From positions 1-64,000 of the forward strand of contig NC_017941.2 of the NCBI RefSeq assembly GCF_000306765.2: DNA of 64,000 bases. Reading direction: 5' to 3'. Below are positions 26,297 to 35,822 of this stretch, in pieces. The notes under the pieces are model-generated. The model was not told the origin of the DNA, did not search any database, and was given only the letters and a program-made list of their open reading frames with translations. Made by a program: the position numbers and the translations under genes. The DNA comes from Haloferax mediterranei ATCC 33500 (GTDB lineage Archaea > Halobacteriota > Halobacteria > Halobacteriales > Haloferacaceae). How positions within the stretch are numbered: position 1 is the first letter of the stretch; each line of letters starts with the position of its first letter.

Positions 26297-26896
26297 ATGA
26301 CAGATTTCCTCGACTCGCTTCGCGATGCGCACGAGACACCTCTCTCTCGACTCGGCTCTTCGAAGGCGCTGTACGCCGTTACCGGCGGCGAGATGGATGG
26401 GGACGCAGTTCGCGCCGCGGCAGCCGCCGAGGCCGACGCCGCAATCGACCTGTTCGATTCGTGGGCCGCCGACGAGTCGAACGACGAGGTTGTCGACCTG
26501 TTTTCGGACCTCGCCGACACCGCCCGCGACCACGCCGAAACCGTCGATTTCGACCCCGATTCCGACGCACCGGCTATCTACGACTTGCTTTCGGACTTCG
26601 ACGCAACCGACGAACGACTCGGCGGCGCGCTCGCACGCGCGCTCGTTTCGCTGAAGACCGTCGAGCAGATGGTCGGCTTCTTCGTCGGCGATGCGGACCC
26701 GATGACCGCGAGTACGTTCCGCACGCTCAAGACCGACCTCAACGACCAACTCGACACGCTCGCGAACGCCGTGGACGAATTCGCCGAGGACGAGGCTGTC
26801 GCCCGCGAGGCCGCGGACGAAGTCGTCGAAACCGCATACGAGGAGTACGTCGAGACGCTGGAGGGGATGGGAATCAAGCCGAAGAACGTCTGTTAA
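26297..26896 (+). CDS. All-helical protein, ferritin/rubrerythrin-like by appearance
   Basis: 199 acidic residues without membrane segments, almost entirely predicted helix. The first 50 residues (FLDSLRDAHETPLSRLGSSK, LYAVTGGEMDGDAVRAAAAA) lead into repeated long helices with regularly spaced Glu/Asp and a His in DTARDHAETVDF. This resembles a four-helix ferritin-like bundle, but a paired ExxH metal site is not evident, so the function stays unknown. Start at 26297 (MTDFLDSL); the longer frame from 26102 runs through non-coding AT-rich sequence. A T6 tract follows five bases after the stop. Confidence 0.75.
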   Translation: MTDFLDSLRDAHETPLSRLGSSKALYAVTGGEMDGDAVRAAAAAEADAAIDLFDSWAADESNDEVVDLFSDLADTARDHAETVDFDPDSDAPAIYDLLSDFDATDERLGGALARALVSLKTVEQMVGFFVGDADPMTASTFRTLKTDLNDQLDTLANAVDEFAEDEAVAREAADEVVETAYEEYVETLEGMGIKPKNVC

Positions 26897-26901
26897 CCTA
26901 C

Positions 26902-26907
26902 TTTTTT
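26902..26907 (+). terminator. T-tract terminator after the 26297 gene
   Basis: Six T residues right after the stop codon, followed by a perfect 8-base hairpin gggtcgcc-gaa-ggcgaccc (26916-26934). Poly-T alone is sufficient for archaeal termination. Confidence 0.55.
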
Positions 26908-26940
26908 ACTCCTCGGGGTCGCCGAAGGCGACCCGCTCGG

Positions 26941-26989
26941 AGCAAAAACCTGGAGCAAAAACCTGGAGCAAAAACCTGGAGCAAAAAAG
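26941..26989. repeat. 13-base tandem repeat
   Basis: The unit agcaaaaacctgg repeats exactly three times (26941-26953, 26954-26966, 26967-26979) followed by a partial fourth copy. It sits in the spacer between the 26297 gene and the hairpin-rich segment. No coding frame uses it. Confidence 0.9.
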
Positions 26990-27252
26990 CCGCGATGAGG
27001 CCGAAGGCCGAGTCGCGGTACAATATTCTTGTAGTACCGGTCTGTCGACTCTTTGAAACTCCATACTACCGGAGATTGTGACCCATCCGGACGGCCGTTG
27101 GCTAGCATCCGGCGACCGAGTGGTCCGTTAGGACTCGGTAGGTCGCTGGTTCACTCGCCGAAGACGAGGCGTGAGCGCGACCAACGGGAGCGCGATACGT
27201 ATTTGGTCCAGCTTTTGCCGAGGGCTGGCAGCGCCAGCCCGTAGCGCAAAAG
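26990..27252. ncRNA. Candidate structured RNA or structured DNA element
   Basis: The spacer can form: ccgcga/tcgcgg with inner ggcc/ggcc (26990-27018); ggtac/gtacc (27017-27038); an outer stem ccgttgg/ccaacgg (27095-27101 with 27181-27187) enclosing gcgacc-gagt/actc-ggtcgc (27112-27146) and a weaker hairpin (27152-27175); and cttttgc-gggctggc/gccagccc-gcaaaag (27212-27252). ggtcgc at 27141-27146 has a second possible partner, gcgacc at 27177-27182, giving two exclusive folds. No long ORF is convincing. Strand and promoter are unknown. Confidence 0.3.
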
Positions 27253-27274
27253 ATGGGCGTGCCAACTCCTCTCG

Positions 27275-27297
27275 TTCCAGTTGAAACGAAGGGGTGT
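27275..27297 (+). other. ORB-like Orc1 binding element, solitary
   Basis: ttccagttgaaacgaagggg followed by tgt; 20 bases (tccagttgaaacgaaggggt) are identical to the forward element at 11764. It lies between the large hairpin and the 3' end of the 27310 gene. Confidence 0.5.
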
Positions 27298-27309
27298 GTC
27301 AGACGAGCG

Positions 27310-27579
27310 TCAGACGCCCGGAACGTCTTTTCGGTATTCGAGGACTTCCTGTCGCGCTTCGCGCACCGTCTCTTCGACGTCGCCGTCGACTTCTTCGGCG
27401 AGGTCGTTGAGCGTCGTCATGTGGCGCGCGAGGCGGCCGTGGTCCGGTCCTTGGTCGCGCGTCGCGAGTTTCGCTAACTGGTCGGACTGGTCGTAGAGTT
27501 GTTCCTGTACCTCTCCGTCCGTCGCTTCGGCGGCCTCCTTGAGCAACTGACTCGCTCGTTCGAGTTCTGGTCGTGACAT
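27310..27579 (-). CDS. Small helical haloarchaeal protein
   Basis: 89 residues, acidic, two or three helices: [60 protein letters not shown]. No catalytic motif. It resembles a short protein family common in haloarchaea (a DUF7553-like family, from memory). Head-to-head with uvrB, 88 bases apart, which could mean shared control but gives no role. Confidence 0.75.
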   Translation of the reverse strand: MSRPELERASQLLKEAAEATDGEVQEQLYDQSDQLAKLATRDQGPDHGRLARHMTTLNDLAEEVDGDVEETVREARQEVLEYRKDVPGV

Positions 27580-27667
27580 ACGGTATGGTACGGTAAGTCA
27601 ACGGAAAACCGTTCCTCCGGCGACAAGCACCGCCTCGCTCAAGTACACCGCGACCCAACGACGGACA

Positions 27668-29752
27668 ATGAGCGAGTCCGGTCCCCTGTCCGCCGATAGA
27701 CCCGAGGTAGACCGCGAATTCCGCGTCGATGCGCCCTTCGACCCGGCGGGCGACCAACCCGAGGCAATCGAAGCGCTGGCCCGCGGTTACGGCGAGGGTG
27801 CCGACGTACAGACCCTCCTCGGTGTCACCGGTTCCGGCAAGACAAACACCGTCTCGTGGGTTATTGAGGAGATTCAGAAACCGACGCTCGTCCTCGCACA
27901 CAACAAGACACTCGCCGCCCAGTTGTACGAGGAGTTCAAGAGCCTCTTTCCCGACAACGCGGTGGAGTATTTCGTCTCCTACTACGACTACTACCAACCC
28001 GAGGCGTACATCGAACAGACCGACACCTACATCGACAAGGACATGTCGATAAACGAGGAAATCGACCGCCTGCGCCACTCCGCGACCCGGTCGCTTCTCA
28101 CCCGCGACGACGTTATCGTCGTCGCTTCGGTCTCCGCCATCTACGGTCTCGGCGACCCGAAGAACTACACCGACATGTCCCTCCGCCTCGAAGTCGGTGA
28201 GCAACTCGACCGCGACGAATTGCTCAAACGCCTCGTGGACCTCAACTACGAGCGAAACGACGTGGATTTCCGACAGGGTACGTTCCGCGTCCGCGGCGAC
28301 ACCGTCGAAGTGTTCCCGATGTACGGGCGTTACGCGGTCCGCGTCGAGTTCTGGGGCGACGAAATCGACCGGATGCTGAAGCTTGACCCGCTCGAAGGCG
28401 AGGTCAAGTCGTCGGAACCGGCGGTGCTCGTCCACCCGGCGGAACACTATTCGATTCCGGAAGACCAACTCGAAGGCGCTATCTCCGAAATCGAGGAACT
28501 GATGGAAGCGCGCGTGAAGCACTTCCAGCGACAGGGTGACCTCGTCGCCGCCCAACGAATCGAAGAGCGGACCACCTTCGACATCGAGATGCTGCGCGAG
28601 ACGGGCCACTGCTCCGGCATCGAGAACTACTCGGTCCACCTCTCGGACCGCAAACCGGGCGATTCGCCGTACACCCTCCTCGATTACTTCCCCGACGATT
28701 TCCTCACCGTCGTCGACGAGTCGCACGTCACGCTCCCGCAGATAAAGGGCCAGTACGCGGGCGACAAATCCCGGAAGGATTCGCTCGTCGAAAACGGGTT
28801 CCGGCTCCCGACGGCCTACGACAACCGCCCGCTGACGTTCGAGGAGTTCGAGGAGAAAGTCGGCCAAGCGCTGTTCGTCTCCGCGACGCCCGGCGACTAC
28901 GAGCGCGAGCACTCCGAGCAAATCGTCGAACAAATCGTTCGGCCGACGCACCTCGTTGACCCCAAAGTCGAGGTCACGGAGGCAACAGGCCAAGTAGACG
29001 ACCTCATGGCCCGAATCGACGAGCGAATCGACCGCGAAGAGCGCGTCCTCGTGACCACGCTCACGAAGCGGATGGCCGAAGACCTCACCGAATACCTCGA
29101 AGAAGCCGGTGTCGACGTGGCCTATATGCACGACGAGACCGACACGCTCGAACGCCACGAACTCATTCGGTCGCTCCGCCTCGGCGATATCGACGTGCTC
29201 GTCGGTATCAACCTGCTCCGCGAAGGACTCGACATCCCGGAAGTCTCGCTCGTCGCCATCCTCGACGCCGACCAGCAGGGCTTCCTGCGCTCCGAGACCA
29301 CACTCGTCCAGACGATGGGCCGCGCCGCCCGCAACGTCAACGGCGAGGTCGTCCTCTACGCCGACGAGATGACCGATGCGATGGAGGCGGCTATCTCCGA
29401 GACGCAGCGTCGTCGTCGCATCCAACAGGAGTTCAACGAGGAACACGGCCACACACCGAAGACCATCGAAAAGGAAGTCGGCGAGACGAACCTCCCCGGA
29501 AGCAAGACCGACACCCGAGGCGTCTCGGGCGACGCTCCCGGTGATGCCGACGAAGCAGCCAAACAGATCGCGTTCCTCGAAAACCGGATGCAGGAGGCCG
29601 CCGACAATCTCGAATTCGAACTGGCCGCGGACATCCGCGACCGGATTCAGAACCTCAGACGCGAGTTTGACATCGACGCGCTCGACGACGGCGTCGCGCC
29701 GGAATACTCCGATGAGGACGACGACGGTCTCGCCCCGCCGGACGAGTTCTGA
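27668..29752 (+). CDS. uvrB: Excinuclease ABC subunit B
   Basis: Damage-verification helicase of nucleotide excision repair, 694 residues. Walker [13 protein letters not shown], the beta-hairpin region [73 protein letters not shown] and [11 protein letters not shown] are all present. The C-terminal UVR domain ([20 protein letters not shown], about 630-665) binds UvrC. Presence of bacterial-type uvrB is usual in haloarchaea, acquired from bacteria. Complete. Confidence 0.97.
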   Translation: MSESGPLSADRPEVDREFRVDAPFDPAGDQPEAIEALARGYGEGADVQTLLGVTGSGKTNTVSWVIEEIQKPTLVLAHNKTLAAQLYEEFKSLFPDNAVEYFVSYYDYYQPEAYIEQTDTYIDKDMSINEEIDRLRHSATRSLLTRDDVIVVASVSAIYGLGDPKNYTDMSLRLEVGEQLDRDELLKRLVDLNYERNDVDFRQGTFRVRGDTVEVFPMYGRYAVRVEFWGDEIDRMLKLDPLEGEVKSSEPAVLVHPAEHYSIPEDQLEGAISEIEELMEARVKHFQRQGDLVAAQRIEERTTFDIEMLRETGHCSGIENYSVHLSDRKPGDSPYTLLDYFPDDFLTVVDESHVTLPQIKGQYAGDKSRKDSLVENGFRLPTAYDNRPLTFEEFEEKVGQALFVSATPGDYEREHSEQIVEQIVRPTHLVDPKVEVTEATGQVDDLMARIDERIDREERVLVTTLTKRMAEDLTEYLEEAGVDVAYMHDETDTLERHELIRSLRLGDIDVLVGINLLREGLDIPEVSLVAILDADQQGFLRSETTLVQTMGRAARNVNGEVVLYADEMTDAMEAAISETQRRRRIQQEFNEEHGHTPKTIEKEVGETNLPGSKTDTRGVSGDAPGDADEAAKQIAFLENRMQEAADNLEFELAADIRDRIQNLRREFDIDALDDGVAPEYSDEDDDGLAPPDEF

Positions 29753-30289
29753 CGTTCCTGCGTAGCGAACCAGTCGGTAAGCCGACGCGCGCCAGTGGCT
29801 CACTCCCGCTGAGACCCGCGAACGACTCATCTACGAGACCGATCGGAGTCTCGTTCGGCGGGTACTTGCCCTCTCATGCGTGCCACAGTCTTCGGGTCGG
29901 AACACATGTCGCCGCTTTTTCGACGCCCGTCGGTGTGGGGAACGTACCCAAAACCTGTGTAGTCATCAAGACTTATCACCCCGACTTCGCTATGCCCGAC
30001 CCACCGTGATCCGCAACTCGGCGGACGAAGCCGCAGGATACCCCGTTCACCACGCCTATCCGAACGGAGGCATTACCTGAATGACCTCCACGTCCGAGCG
30101 CTCGTCGCTCGACAGTCCGGGCGGTCGCTCGACACCGGCGCTCCCGGTGTGCGATGCGGTCCCATCTTCGGTAGTCGGTGAACACGCGCGGGTCGATTCC
30201 GCTGACGATTCGGTGTGCAGGCTATTTTCGTCGCGTCACTCCACGCGAGTAGGCGCGAACGTCACTGCGAACTGATAACAACGAGAACC
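29753..30289. other. Long spacer between uvrB and the TauE/SafE gene
   Basis: Hairpins gtcgg/ccgac (29772-29785) and cgagac/gtctcg (29834-29853) follow uvrB and may mark its end. A TATA-like acttatca (29971-29978) is about 30 bases before a GTG at 30006, which opens a 24-codon frame (MIRNSADEAAGYPVHHAYPN...) ending TGA directly before an ATG at 30081 with a 64-codon frame. Both are weak candidates without recognisable similarity; the spacer may be a long leader of the transporter gene. Confidence 0.4.
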
Positions 30290-31375
30290 ATGAGCTCTCA
30301 GTCTCTCAGTCACGTCCAGAAGTCGTTCTTGAAGTACCAACACATTCTCGTGTTCATCGCACCCGTGCTGTTCCTCGCCGCTGTGTTCACCATAGCGCCG
30401 ACGCCGGCCGACGCCAATATGGACTATTGGCTCCAATACTGGTGGTTGTTCCCGGTGTTCGTTACCGGAGCGACTATCGTGAACACGGTTGGAATCAGCG
30501 GGTCGGCCCTGTTCGTCCCGTTTCTCATCTTCATCTTCCCAATCTTCGCGCATCCTCTCGAACCCGCGACGTTGGTGAAGGTGGGTCTCATCAGCGAGGC
30601 GTTCGGTCTGTCGAGTTCGGCCGTCGCGTTCATCCAGTACGGACTCGTCGACCGGCGACTCGCGCTGAGTCTCGTCGCCGGGTCGATTCCGTTCGTCGTC
30701 GGAGGCGCGCTACTTTCGTTTATCATCCCGGAAGTCGTCTTCCACGCGCTGCTCGGAATCGCGCTTCTCGCGGCGTCGTACCTCCTGTTCAAGACGGACC
30801 TCAACCACGAGGAACCTGGTTCGTCCGGTTCGGACCACGCGACCGCCACTGACGGCGGAACCGTCACCGACCTGCCGAACGACCCCGGAAAGCTCGGTCC
30901 CGCGGGCGTCCACACGGCTGACGACGGAACCGTCACCCGCGTCGACCGCGAGGGCGACGACTACCGCTACACCCGCGGTGGCTACCTCCGTCGCTTCGCT
31001 AACTACAGTATCGGCGGCACGTTCCAGGGCCTCGCTGGCTTCGGTATCGGCGAACTCGGCATCATTTCGATGCTCGGAACGAAGGTCCCCGTCCGCGTTG
31101 CCATCGGCACGAACCACATCGTGGTCGCGCTGACCGCCATTCTGGCGTCGCTCGTCCACGTCTTCGGCGGCGGCCTCGTCGGCGGCCACTCGCTTTCGCT
31201 CGCCAGCACGCCGTGGAACATGGTCGTCTTCACCGTCCCCGCGACGGTTCTCGGCGGCCAAATCGCGCCCTACGTGTCGAACGCACTGGAGACTGACACC
31301 ATCAAGAACTTCGTCGGCGTCCTCTTCGCGATTATCTCGCTGGCGCTGTTCCTGATGGCGTTCGGTGGTTTCTAA
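30290..31375 (+). CDS. TauE/SafE family anion exporter
   Basis: Membrane protein of 361 residues with eight or nine helices, of the sulfite/organosulfonate exporter (TSUP) family. Helical repeats: TIVNTVGISGSALFVPFLIF with GLISEAFGLSSSAVAFIQYG in the first half, and FQGLAGFGIGELGIISMLGT with PVRVAIGTNHIVVALTAILA in the second. A hydrophilic cytosolic loop of about 60 residues separates the halves. With two rhodaneses nearby, sulfite or thiosulfate is a plausible cargo, but that is inference. Start at 30290 (MSSQSLSHV); the longer frame from 30215 is less likely. Confidence 0.85.
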   Translation: MSSQSLSHVQKSFLKYQHILVFIAPVLFLAAVFTIAPTPADANMDYWLQYWWLFPVFVTGATIVNTVGISGSALFVPFLIFIFPIFAHPLEPATLVKVGLISEAFGLSSSAVAFIQYGLVDRRLALSLVAGSIPFVVGGALLSFIIPEVVFHALLGIALLAASYLLFKTDLNHEEPGSSGSDHATATDGGTVTDLPNDPGKLGPAGVHTADDGTVTRVDREGDDYRYTRGGYLRRFANYSIGGTFQGLAGFGIGELGIISMLGTKVPVRVAIGTNHIVVALTAILASLVHVFGGGLVGGHSLSLASTPWNMVVFTVPATVLGGQIAPYVSNALETDTIKNFVGVLFAIISLALFLMAFGGF

Positions 31376-31491
31376 TCGGGCGGACCGCCCGTCTCGGACA
31401 CACTCCGTCTGTCTGACACGAACTACTTCCCAGTTCCTGAAACGAACCCCAAACCTACTCCACGCACGAAATCAACGTCCAATCTATTCCG

Positions 31492-31932
31492 ATGTACGAC
31501 CACATCCTCCTTCCGACCGACGGCAGCGATGCAACCGACGCGACAATCGAACACGCAGCAACCCTCGCGGAGACGTACGACGCGACCGTTCACGTCCTCT
31601 CAGTCGCCGACTCGCGCAACCGCTTCGAGACGCCGTCCGCCGGTATCGCCCCCGACGTGTGGGAAGAATCCGAGCGCAAACGCGCGGAGAACGCTGCTGA
31701 CGCCGCTATCGATGCGCTTCCAGACACCGTCGCCACGGAGAAGCTTGTCGAAGAAGGCGTCCCGCACGCGGTCATCATCGACTACGCCGACGACGCCGAC
31801 ATCGACGTCGTCGTGATGGCGACACACGGCCGAACCGGCCTCGACCACTACCTCGTCGGGAGCGTCACCGAGCGCGTCGTCAGAAAATCGTCTGCGCCCG
31901 TCTTGACTATCCGGGCGAGCGGCGACGAGTAG
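31492..31932 (+). CDS. Universal stress protein, UspA family
   Basis: 146 residues. N-terminal MYDHILLPTDGSDATDATIE and the C-terminal ATHGRTGLDHYLVGSVTERV carry the ATP-binding G-x2-G-x9-G-S pattern, so this is the nucleotide-binding class. VVRKSSAPVLTIRA closes the fold. Follows the TauE/SafE gene by 116 bases on the same strand; UspA proteins often accompany transporters and may regulate them. Confidence 0.92.
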   Translation: MYDHILLPTDGSDATDATIEHAATLAETYDATVHVLSVADSRNRFETPSAGIAPDVWEESERKRAENAADAAIDALPDTVATEKLVEEGVPHAVIIDYADDADIDVVVMATHGRTGLDHYLVGSVTERVVRKSSAPVLTIRASGDE

Positions 31933-32246
31933 GCGACTCACCCGTCGAATCGGCTGTTTCTTCACCGCTGTTTCCACACTCTTTTGACTACGCTTCCGCC
32001 CCGTGAGAACCTTCACCGTATCTCTACTCACGAACCAACTCCGGTGATATCTCCACCACTAAGAAACAAACACAGTTTCAATATCTCAATTTTAGTTGGT
32101 AACTCTTTTATCGCTTCGTCGGGACCATCGGACACAGTCGGTTCCCCGCGAATCGCTCGATTCGAGGCCACTTCGGCCGCTTCACCAGTGGCGACACTAT
32201 CTCCGAAGACGAGTGATTGTGTCGGTGACCCGACGGTCGAAACACC
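31933..32246. other. Spacer upstream of the ribonucleotide reductase genes
   Basis: No gene seen. AT-rich stretch at about 32070-32115; the best TATA-like box is cttttatc near 32104-32111, which would give a message leader of about 110 bases before nrdA. No nucleotide-sensing element was recognised. Confidence 0.4.
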
Positions 32247-34712
32247 ATGAGCTCTACAGCAACGACCGAACTAGACGAGACGATACGCGCCATCCTCGAC
32301 CGGGCGACGACGAGGACTGAGGCGGCTATCCCCGATGAGGTCCTCGACACGCTCTGCGCCGAATCACAGCGGAACCTGTACGGCGGTGCGACCCGGGAAG
32401 AAGTGTACGACGTTCTTACAGACGTCTTGACCGCCCGAATCGACCGCGACCCGAGTTACGACGACCTCGCGGCCAATGTCTTCTTACAGGGCTACTTCGA
32501 GGAAGTCGTCGGCTCGCGCCCGGACGACGAGAACCGCGACGAAGTCTATCGCGAGACGTTCGTCGAGAACATCCGCTTCGGCGTCGAGACCGACCTGCTC
32601 GACGAGCGGATGCTCATCTACGACCTCGACGACCTCGCCGCGGAACTCGCGCTCGACCGCGACGACCTGTTCGACTACACCGCGGTCGATACGCTCTATC
32701 AGCGCTACTTCCTCCGGACCGCCGACGAAGAACGACTCGAACTCCCGCAGGCCTTCTTGATGCGGGTTGCGATGGGTATCGCCCTCCGCGAAGACGTGGC
32801 CGACCGACAGGAACGCGCCAAGGAGTTCTACCACCTGCTTTCGACGCTTCGGTTCCTCTTTTCGACGCCGACGCTCTTCCACGCGGGAACGACGCACCCG
32901 CAACTCTCGTCGTGTTACCTCACGACCGTCGAAGACGACCTCGACGATATCTTCGACTCCTACAAGGCCCACGCGAAGCTCTCGAAGTGGTCCGGCGGTC
33001 TCGGCAACGACTGGACGAACATCCGCGCCGCTGGCTCGCTCATCTCTTCGACCGGCGTCGAATCGACCGGAACCGTGCCGTTCCTCAAGATTTCCAACGA
33101 CGTGACGTCGGCTATCAACCGCTCGGGCAAGCGTCGCGGGGCGGCGGCCGCCTACCTCGCCTGCTGGCACATAGACTTCCCGGACTTCCTCGACCTCAAG
33201 CGCAACACCGGCGACGAGCGCCGCCGGACGCACGACATGAACACGGCGGCGTGGGTGCCGGACCTGTTCATGAAGCGCGTCGAAGCCGACGAATCGTGGA
33301 CGCTCTTTTCGCCCGACGAGGTTCCGGACCTCCACGAGACCTACGGCTCCGAGTTCGAAGCGCGATACGAGGAGTACGAACAACTGGCCGAGGAGGGAGA
33401 AATCGACCAGTTCGAGCGCGTCGAAGCCGCCGACCTCTGGCGGACGATGCTCACGCGCCTGTTCGAGACGGGCCACCCGTGGATTACGTTCAAAGACCCC
33501 TGTAACGTCCGCTCACCGCAGGACCACGTCGGCACGGTCCACTCGTCGAATCTCTGTACCGAAATCACGCTCAACACCTCCTCTGAGGAGACGGCCGTCT
33601 GCAACCTCGGCTCTATCAACCTCTCGCAGCACGTCGCCGCCGACGGTGACGGCTTCGACCGCGAGAAACTCGCCGAGACCGCGGAGACGGCGATGCGCAT
33701 GCTCGACAACGTGGTCGACCTCAACTTCTACCCGACCGACCGCGCCGAGCGCTCGAACATGCGCCACCGCCCCGTCGGTCTCGGCATGATGGGTTTCCAC
33801 GACGCGCTCGTCGAGCTGGGCGTGCCCATGGCGTCGGCCGACGCCGTCGATGTCGCGTCCGACGCGGCCGAACTGCTCGCGTACCACGCGATTCTCGGCT
33901 CCTCGAAGCTCGCCGCCGAACGCGGCACCTACGAGACCTACGCGGGGTCGAAGTGGGACCGCGGTCTCCTCCCGCAGGACACCGTCGATATGCTCGAAGC
34001 CGAGCGCGGCCGCGAGATTCCTCTCGACCGGACCGAGACGCTCGATTGGGAGCGCGTCCGCGAACACGTGGCCGAACACGGGATGCGCAACTCCAATACG
34101 ATGGCCGTCGCGCCGACTGCGACGATTTCGACCATCGCGGGCACGACTCCCTCTATCGAACCGCGCTACTCCAATCTCTACGTCAAATCGAACATGTCTG
34201 GCGACTTCACGGTCGTCAACGAACACCTCGTCTCGGACCTCGAAGCCGAGGGACTGTGGGACGCACAGATGCGCGACCTCTTGACGTACCACGACGGCTC
34301 TGTCGCCGATATCGAGGCGATTCCCGAAGAGATACGTGAACTCCACCGCGGTGCGTTCGAAATCGACCCCCGACACCTCCTGCACCTCACCGCACAGCGC
34401 GCCGTCTGGATAGACCAGAGCCAGTCGCACAACGTCTTCTTCCCGAGCACCGACGGCGAACTCCTGAACGAGGTCTACCGAACTGCATGGAAACTCGGTC
34501 TGAAGACGACCTACTACCTCCGCACGCTCGGAGCCTCACAAATCGAGAAGTCCACGCTCGACACGAGCGAGTACGACGACACGCAGTTCCGCAACTCCTC
34601 CGCCACCGACGACGAGGACGTACCCGACAAATCACCCGAAGAAGTCGCAGACGGCGGACGTTCCTGTGACCTCCCAAGCGTCGAGGACCCGACCTGTGAC
34701 GCCTGTCAGTAA
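32247..34712 (+). CDS. nrdA: Ribonucleotide reductase, class I large subunit
   Basis: Reduces ribonucleotides to deoxyribonucleotides, 821 residues. Catalytic residues by position: Cys223 (SSCYLTTVEDDL), Asn435-Cys437-Glu439 (NLCTE, thiyl radical site), Cys452 (VCNLGSINL). VAPTATISTIAGTTPSIEP, the radical-transfer region and the C-terminal redox pair Cys817/Cys820 (CDACQ) are present. The N-terminus goes straight into the R1 barrel-preceding helices; I see no ATP-cone, so overall dATP inhibition is not expected. nrdB follows after 90 bases. Confidence 0.95.
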   Translation: MSSTATTELDETIRAILDRATTRTEAAIPDEVLDTLCAESQRNLYGGATREEVYDVLTDVLTARIDRDPSYDDLAANVFLQGYFEEVVGSRPDDENRDEVYRETFVENIRFGVETDLLDERMLIYDLDDLAAELALDRDDLFDYTAVDTLYQRYFLRTADEERLELPQAFLMRVAMGIALREDVADRQERAKEFYHLLSTLRFLFSTPTLFHAGTTHPQLSSCYLTTVEDDLDDIFDSYKAHAKLSKWSGGLGNDWTNIRAAGSLISSTGVESTGTVPFLKISNDVTSAINRSGKRRGAAAAYLACWHIDFPDFLDLKRNTGDERRRTHDMNTAAWVPDLFMKRVEADESWTLFSPDEVPDLHETYGSEFEARYEEYEQLAEEGEIDQFERVEAADLWRTMLTRLFETGHPWITFKDPCNVRSPQDHVGTVHSSNLCTEITLNTSSEETAVCNLGSINLSQHVAADGDGFDREKLAETAETAMRMLDNVVDLNFYPTDRAERSNMRHRPVGLGMMGFHDALVELGVPMASADAVDVASDAAELLAYHAILGSSKLAAERGTYETYAGSKWDRGLLPQDTVDMLEAERGREIPLDRTETLDWERVREHVAEHGMRNSNTMAVAPTATISTIAGTTPSIEPRYSNLYVKSNMSGDFTVVNEHLVSDLEAEGLWDAQMRDLLTYHDGSVADIEAIPEEIRELHRGAFEIDPRHLLHLTAQRAVWIDQSQSHNVFFPSTDGELLNEVYRTAWKLGLKTTYYLRTLGASQIEKSTLDTSEYDDTQFRNSSATDDEDVPDKSPEEVADGGRSCDLPSVEDPTCDACQ

Positions 34713-34802
34713 CGATGTGACGACGACCAACGCGACGACTGAATCGCCAGCAGACCAGTCACAGACGATACGAAACCCGTCGCAGACACCCCCAAACCAT
34801 CG

Positions 34803-35795
34803 ATGCCGATAGTCAATAACGACACCCAACACGACCCGAACAAGATACTGCCCATCGACTATGACTGGGCCCGTGAGTACTACAAACAGGGCGTCGCCAA
34901 CAACTGGGTTCCCGAGGAAGTTCCCATGGGCGACGACGTTCAGCAGTGGAAGACCGGCGAACTCACCGAGTCCGAGCGCCGTCTCGTCGAGTGGAACCTC
35001 GGCTTCTTCTCGACGGCCGAGTCGCTCACGGCGAACAACATCGTCCTCGCCATCTACGACCACGTGACTGCGCCGGAGTGCCGCCAGTACCTCCTGCGAC
35101 AGGCCTACGAAGAGGCCATCCACACGGACACGTTCATCTACTGCTGTGACTCGCTCGGCTTCGACCCGGAGTACATGTACGGCATGTACGACCGCATTCC
35201 GACTATCGAGGCGAAAGACGAGTACGTCGTGAGCCTCACGCAGGCCATCGACAAGGACGACTTCACCATCGAGACCGACGACGACCTGCGCGCGTTCCTC
35301 CGTGACCTCGTTGGCTTCTACGTCATCATGGAGGGTATCTTCTTCTACGCCGGATTCGCCATGATGCTCGCGTTGAAGCGTCGCGGGAAGATGGTCGGCG
35401 TCGGCGAGCAGTTCGAGTACATCATGCGCGACGAGTCGCTTCACCTCAACTTCGGAATCGACCTCATCAACACGATTCGAGACGAGAACCCCGGCGTCTG
35501 GACCGACGAATTCGAGGCCGAAGTCCGCGAACTCATCGTCGAGGCCGTCGACCTCGAACGAACCTACGCCCACGAGGCGTGCCCGCCGAACGTACTCGGC
35601 ATGAGCGCCGACCAGTTCGCCGAATACGTCGAATACGTCGCCGACCGTCGCCTCGGCCAACTCCGGATGGGCGCCGAGTTCGGGACCGACAACCCGTTCC
35701 CGTGGATGACAGAGCAGGTCGACCTGAACAAAGAAAAGAACTTCTTCGAGACGCAGGTCACTGAGTACCAGTCGGGTGGCCAACTCAACTGGTAA
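34803..35795 (+). CDS. nrdB: Ribonucleotide reductase small subunit, class Ic signature
   Basis: Ferritin-like radical-generating subunit, 330 residues. Metal ligands: Glu73, Glu104, His107, Glu177, Glu211, His214. The position of the stable tyrosyl radical, four residues after His107, is Phe111 (EEAIHTDTFIY). Ligand spacings are the same as I recall for the Chlamydia Mn/Fe enzyme (Glu89, Glu120, His123, Glu193, Glu227, His230, Phe127), including Glu rather than Asp as first ligand. A class Ic Mn(IV)/Fe(III) cofactor is therefore inferred. C-terminal tail ETQVTEYQSGG has the conserved Tyr for radical transfer. Confidence 0.95.
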   Translation: MPIVNNDTQHDPNKILPIDYDWAREYYKQGVANNWVPEEVPMGDDVQQWKTGELTESERRLVEWNLGFFSTAESLTANNIVLAIYDHVTAPECRQYLLRQAYEEAIHTDTFIYCCDSLGFDPEYMYGMYDRIPTIEAKDEYVVSLTQAIDKDDFTIETDDDLRAFLRDLVGFYVIMEGIFFYAGFAMMLALKRRGKMVGVGEQFEYIMRDESLHLNFGIDLINTIRDENPGVWTDEFEAEVRELIVEAVDLERTYAHEACPPNVLGMSADQFAEYVEYVADRRLGQLRMGAEFGTDNPFPWMTEQVDLNKEKNFFETQVTEYQSGGQLNW

Positions 35796-35822
35796 CCTGC
35801 CGACCCGTTTCGACGGCCTGCG

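Noticed and set aside
27299..29830. 843-codon minus frame across uvrB
   Set aside because: Mirror frame of uvrB with no recognisable domain; uvrB on the other strand has all family motifs.
34717..34812. 31-codon GTG frame bridging nrdA and nrdB, overlapping the nrdB ATG
   Set aside because: Resembles the lysC upstream ORF arrangement but has no promoter or SD support and low-complexity Thr/Pro content; kept only as a note.
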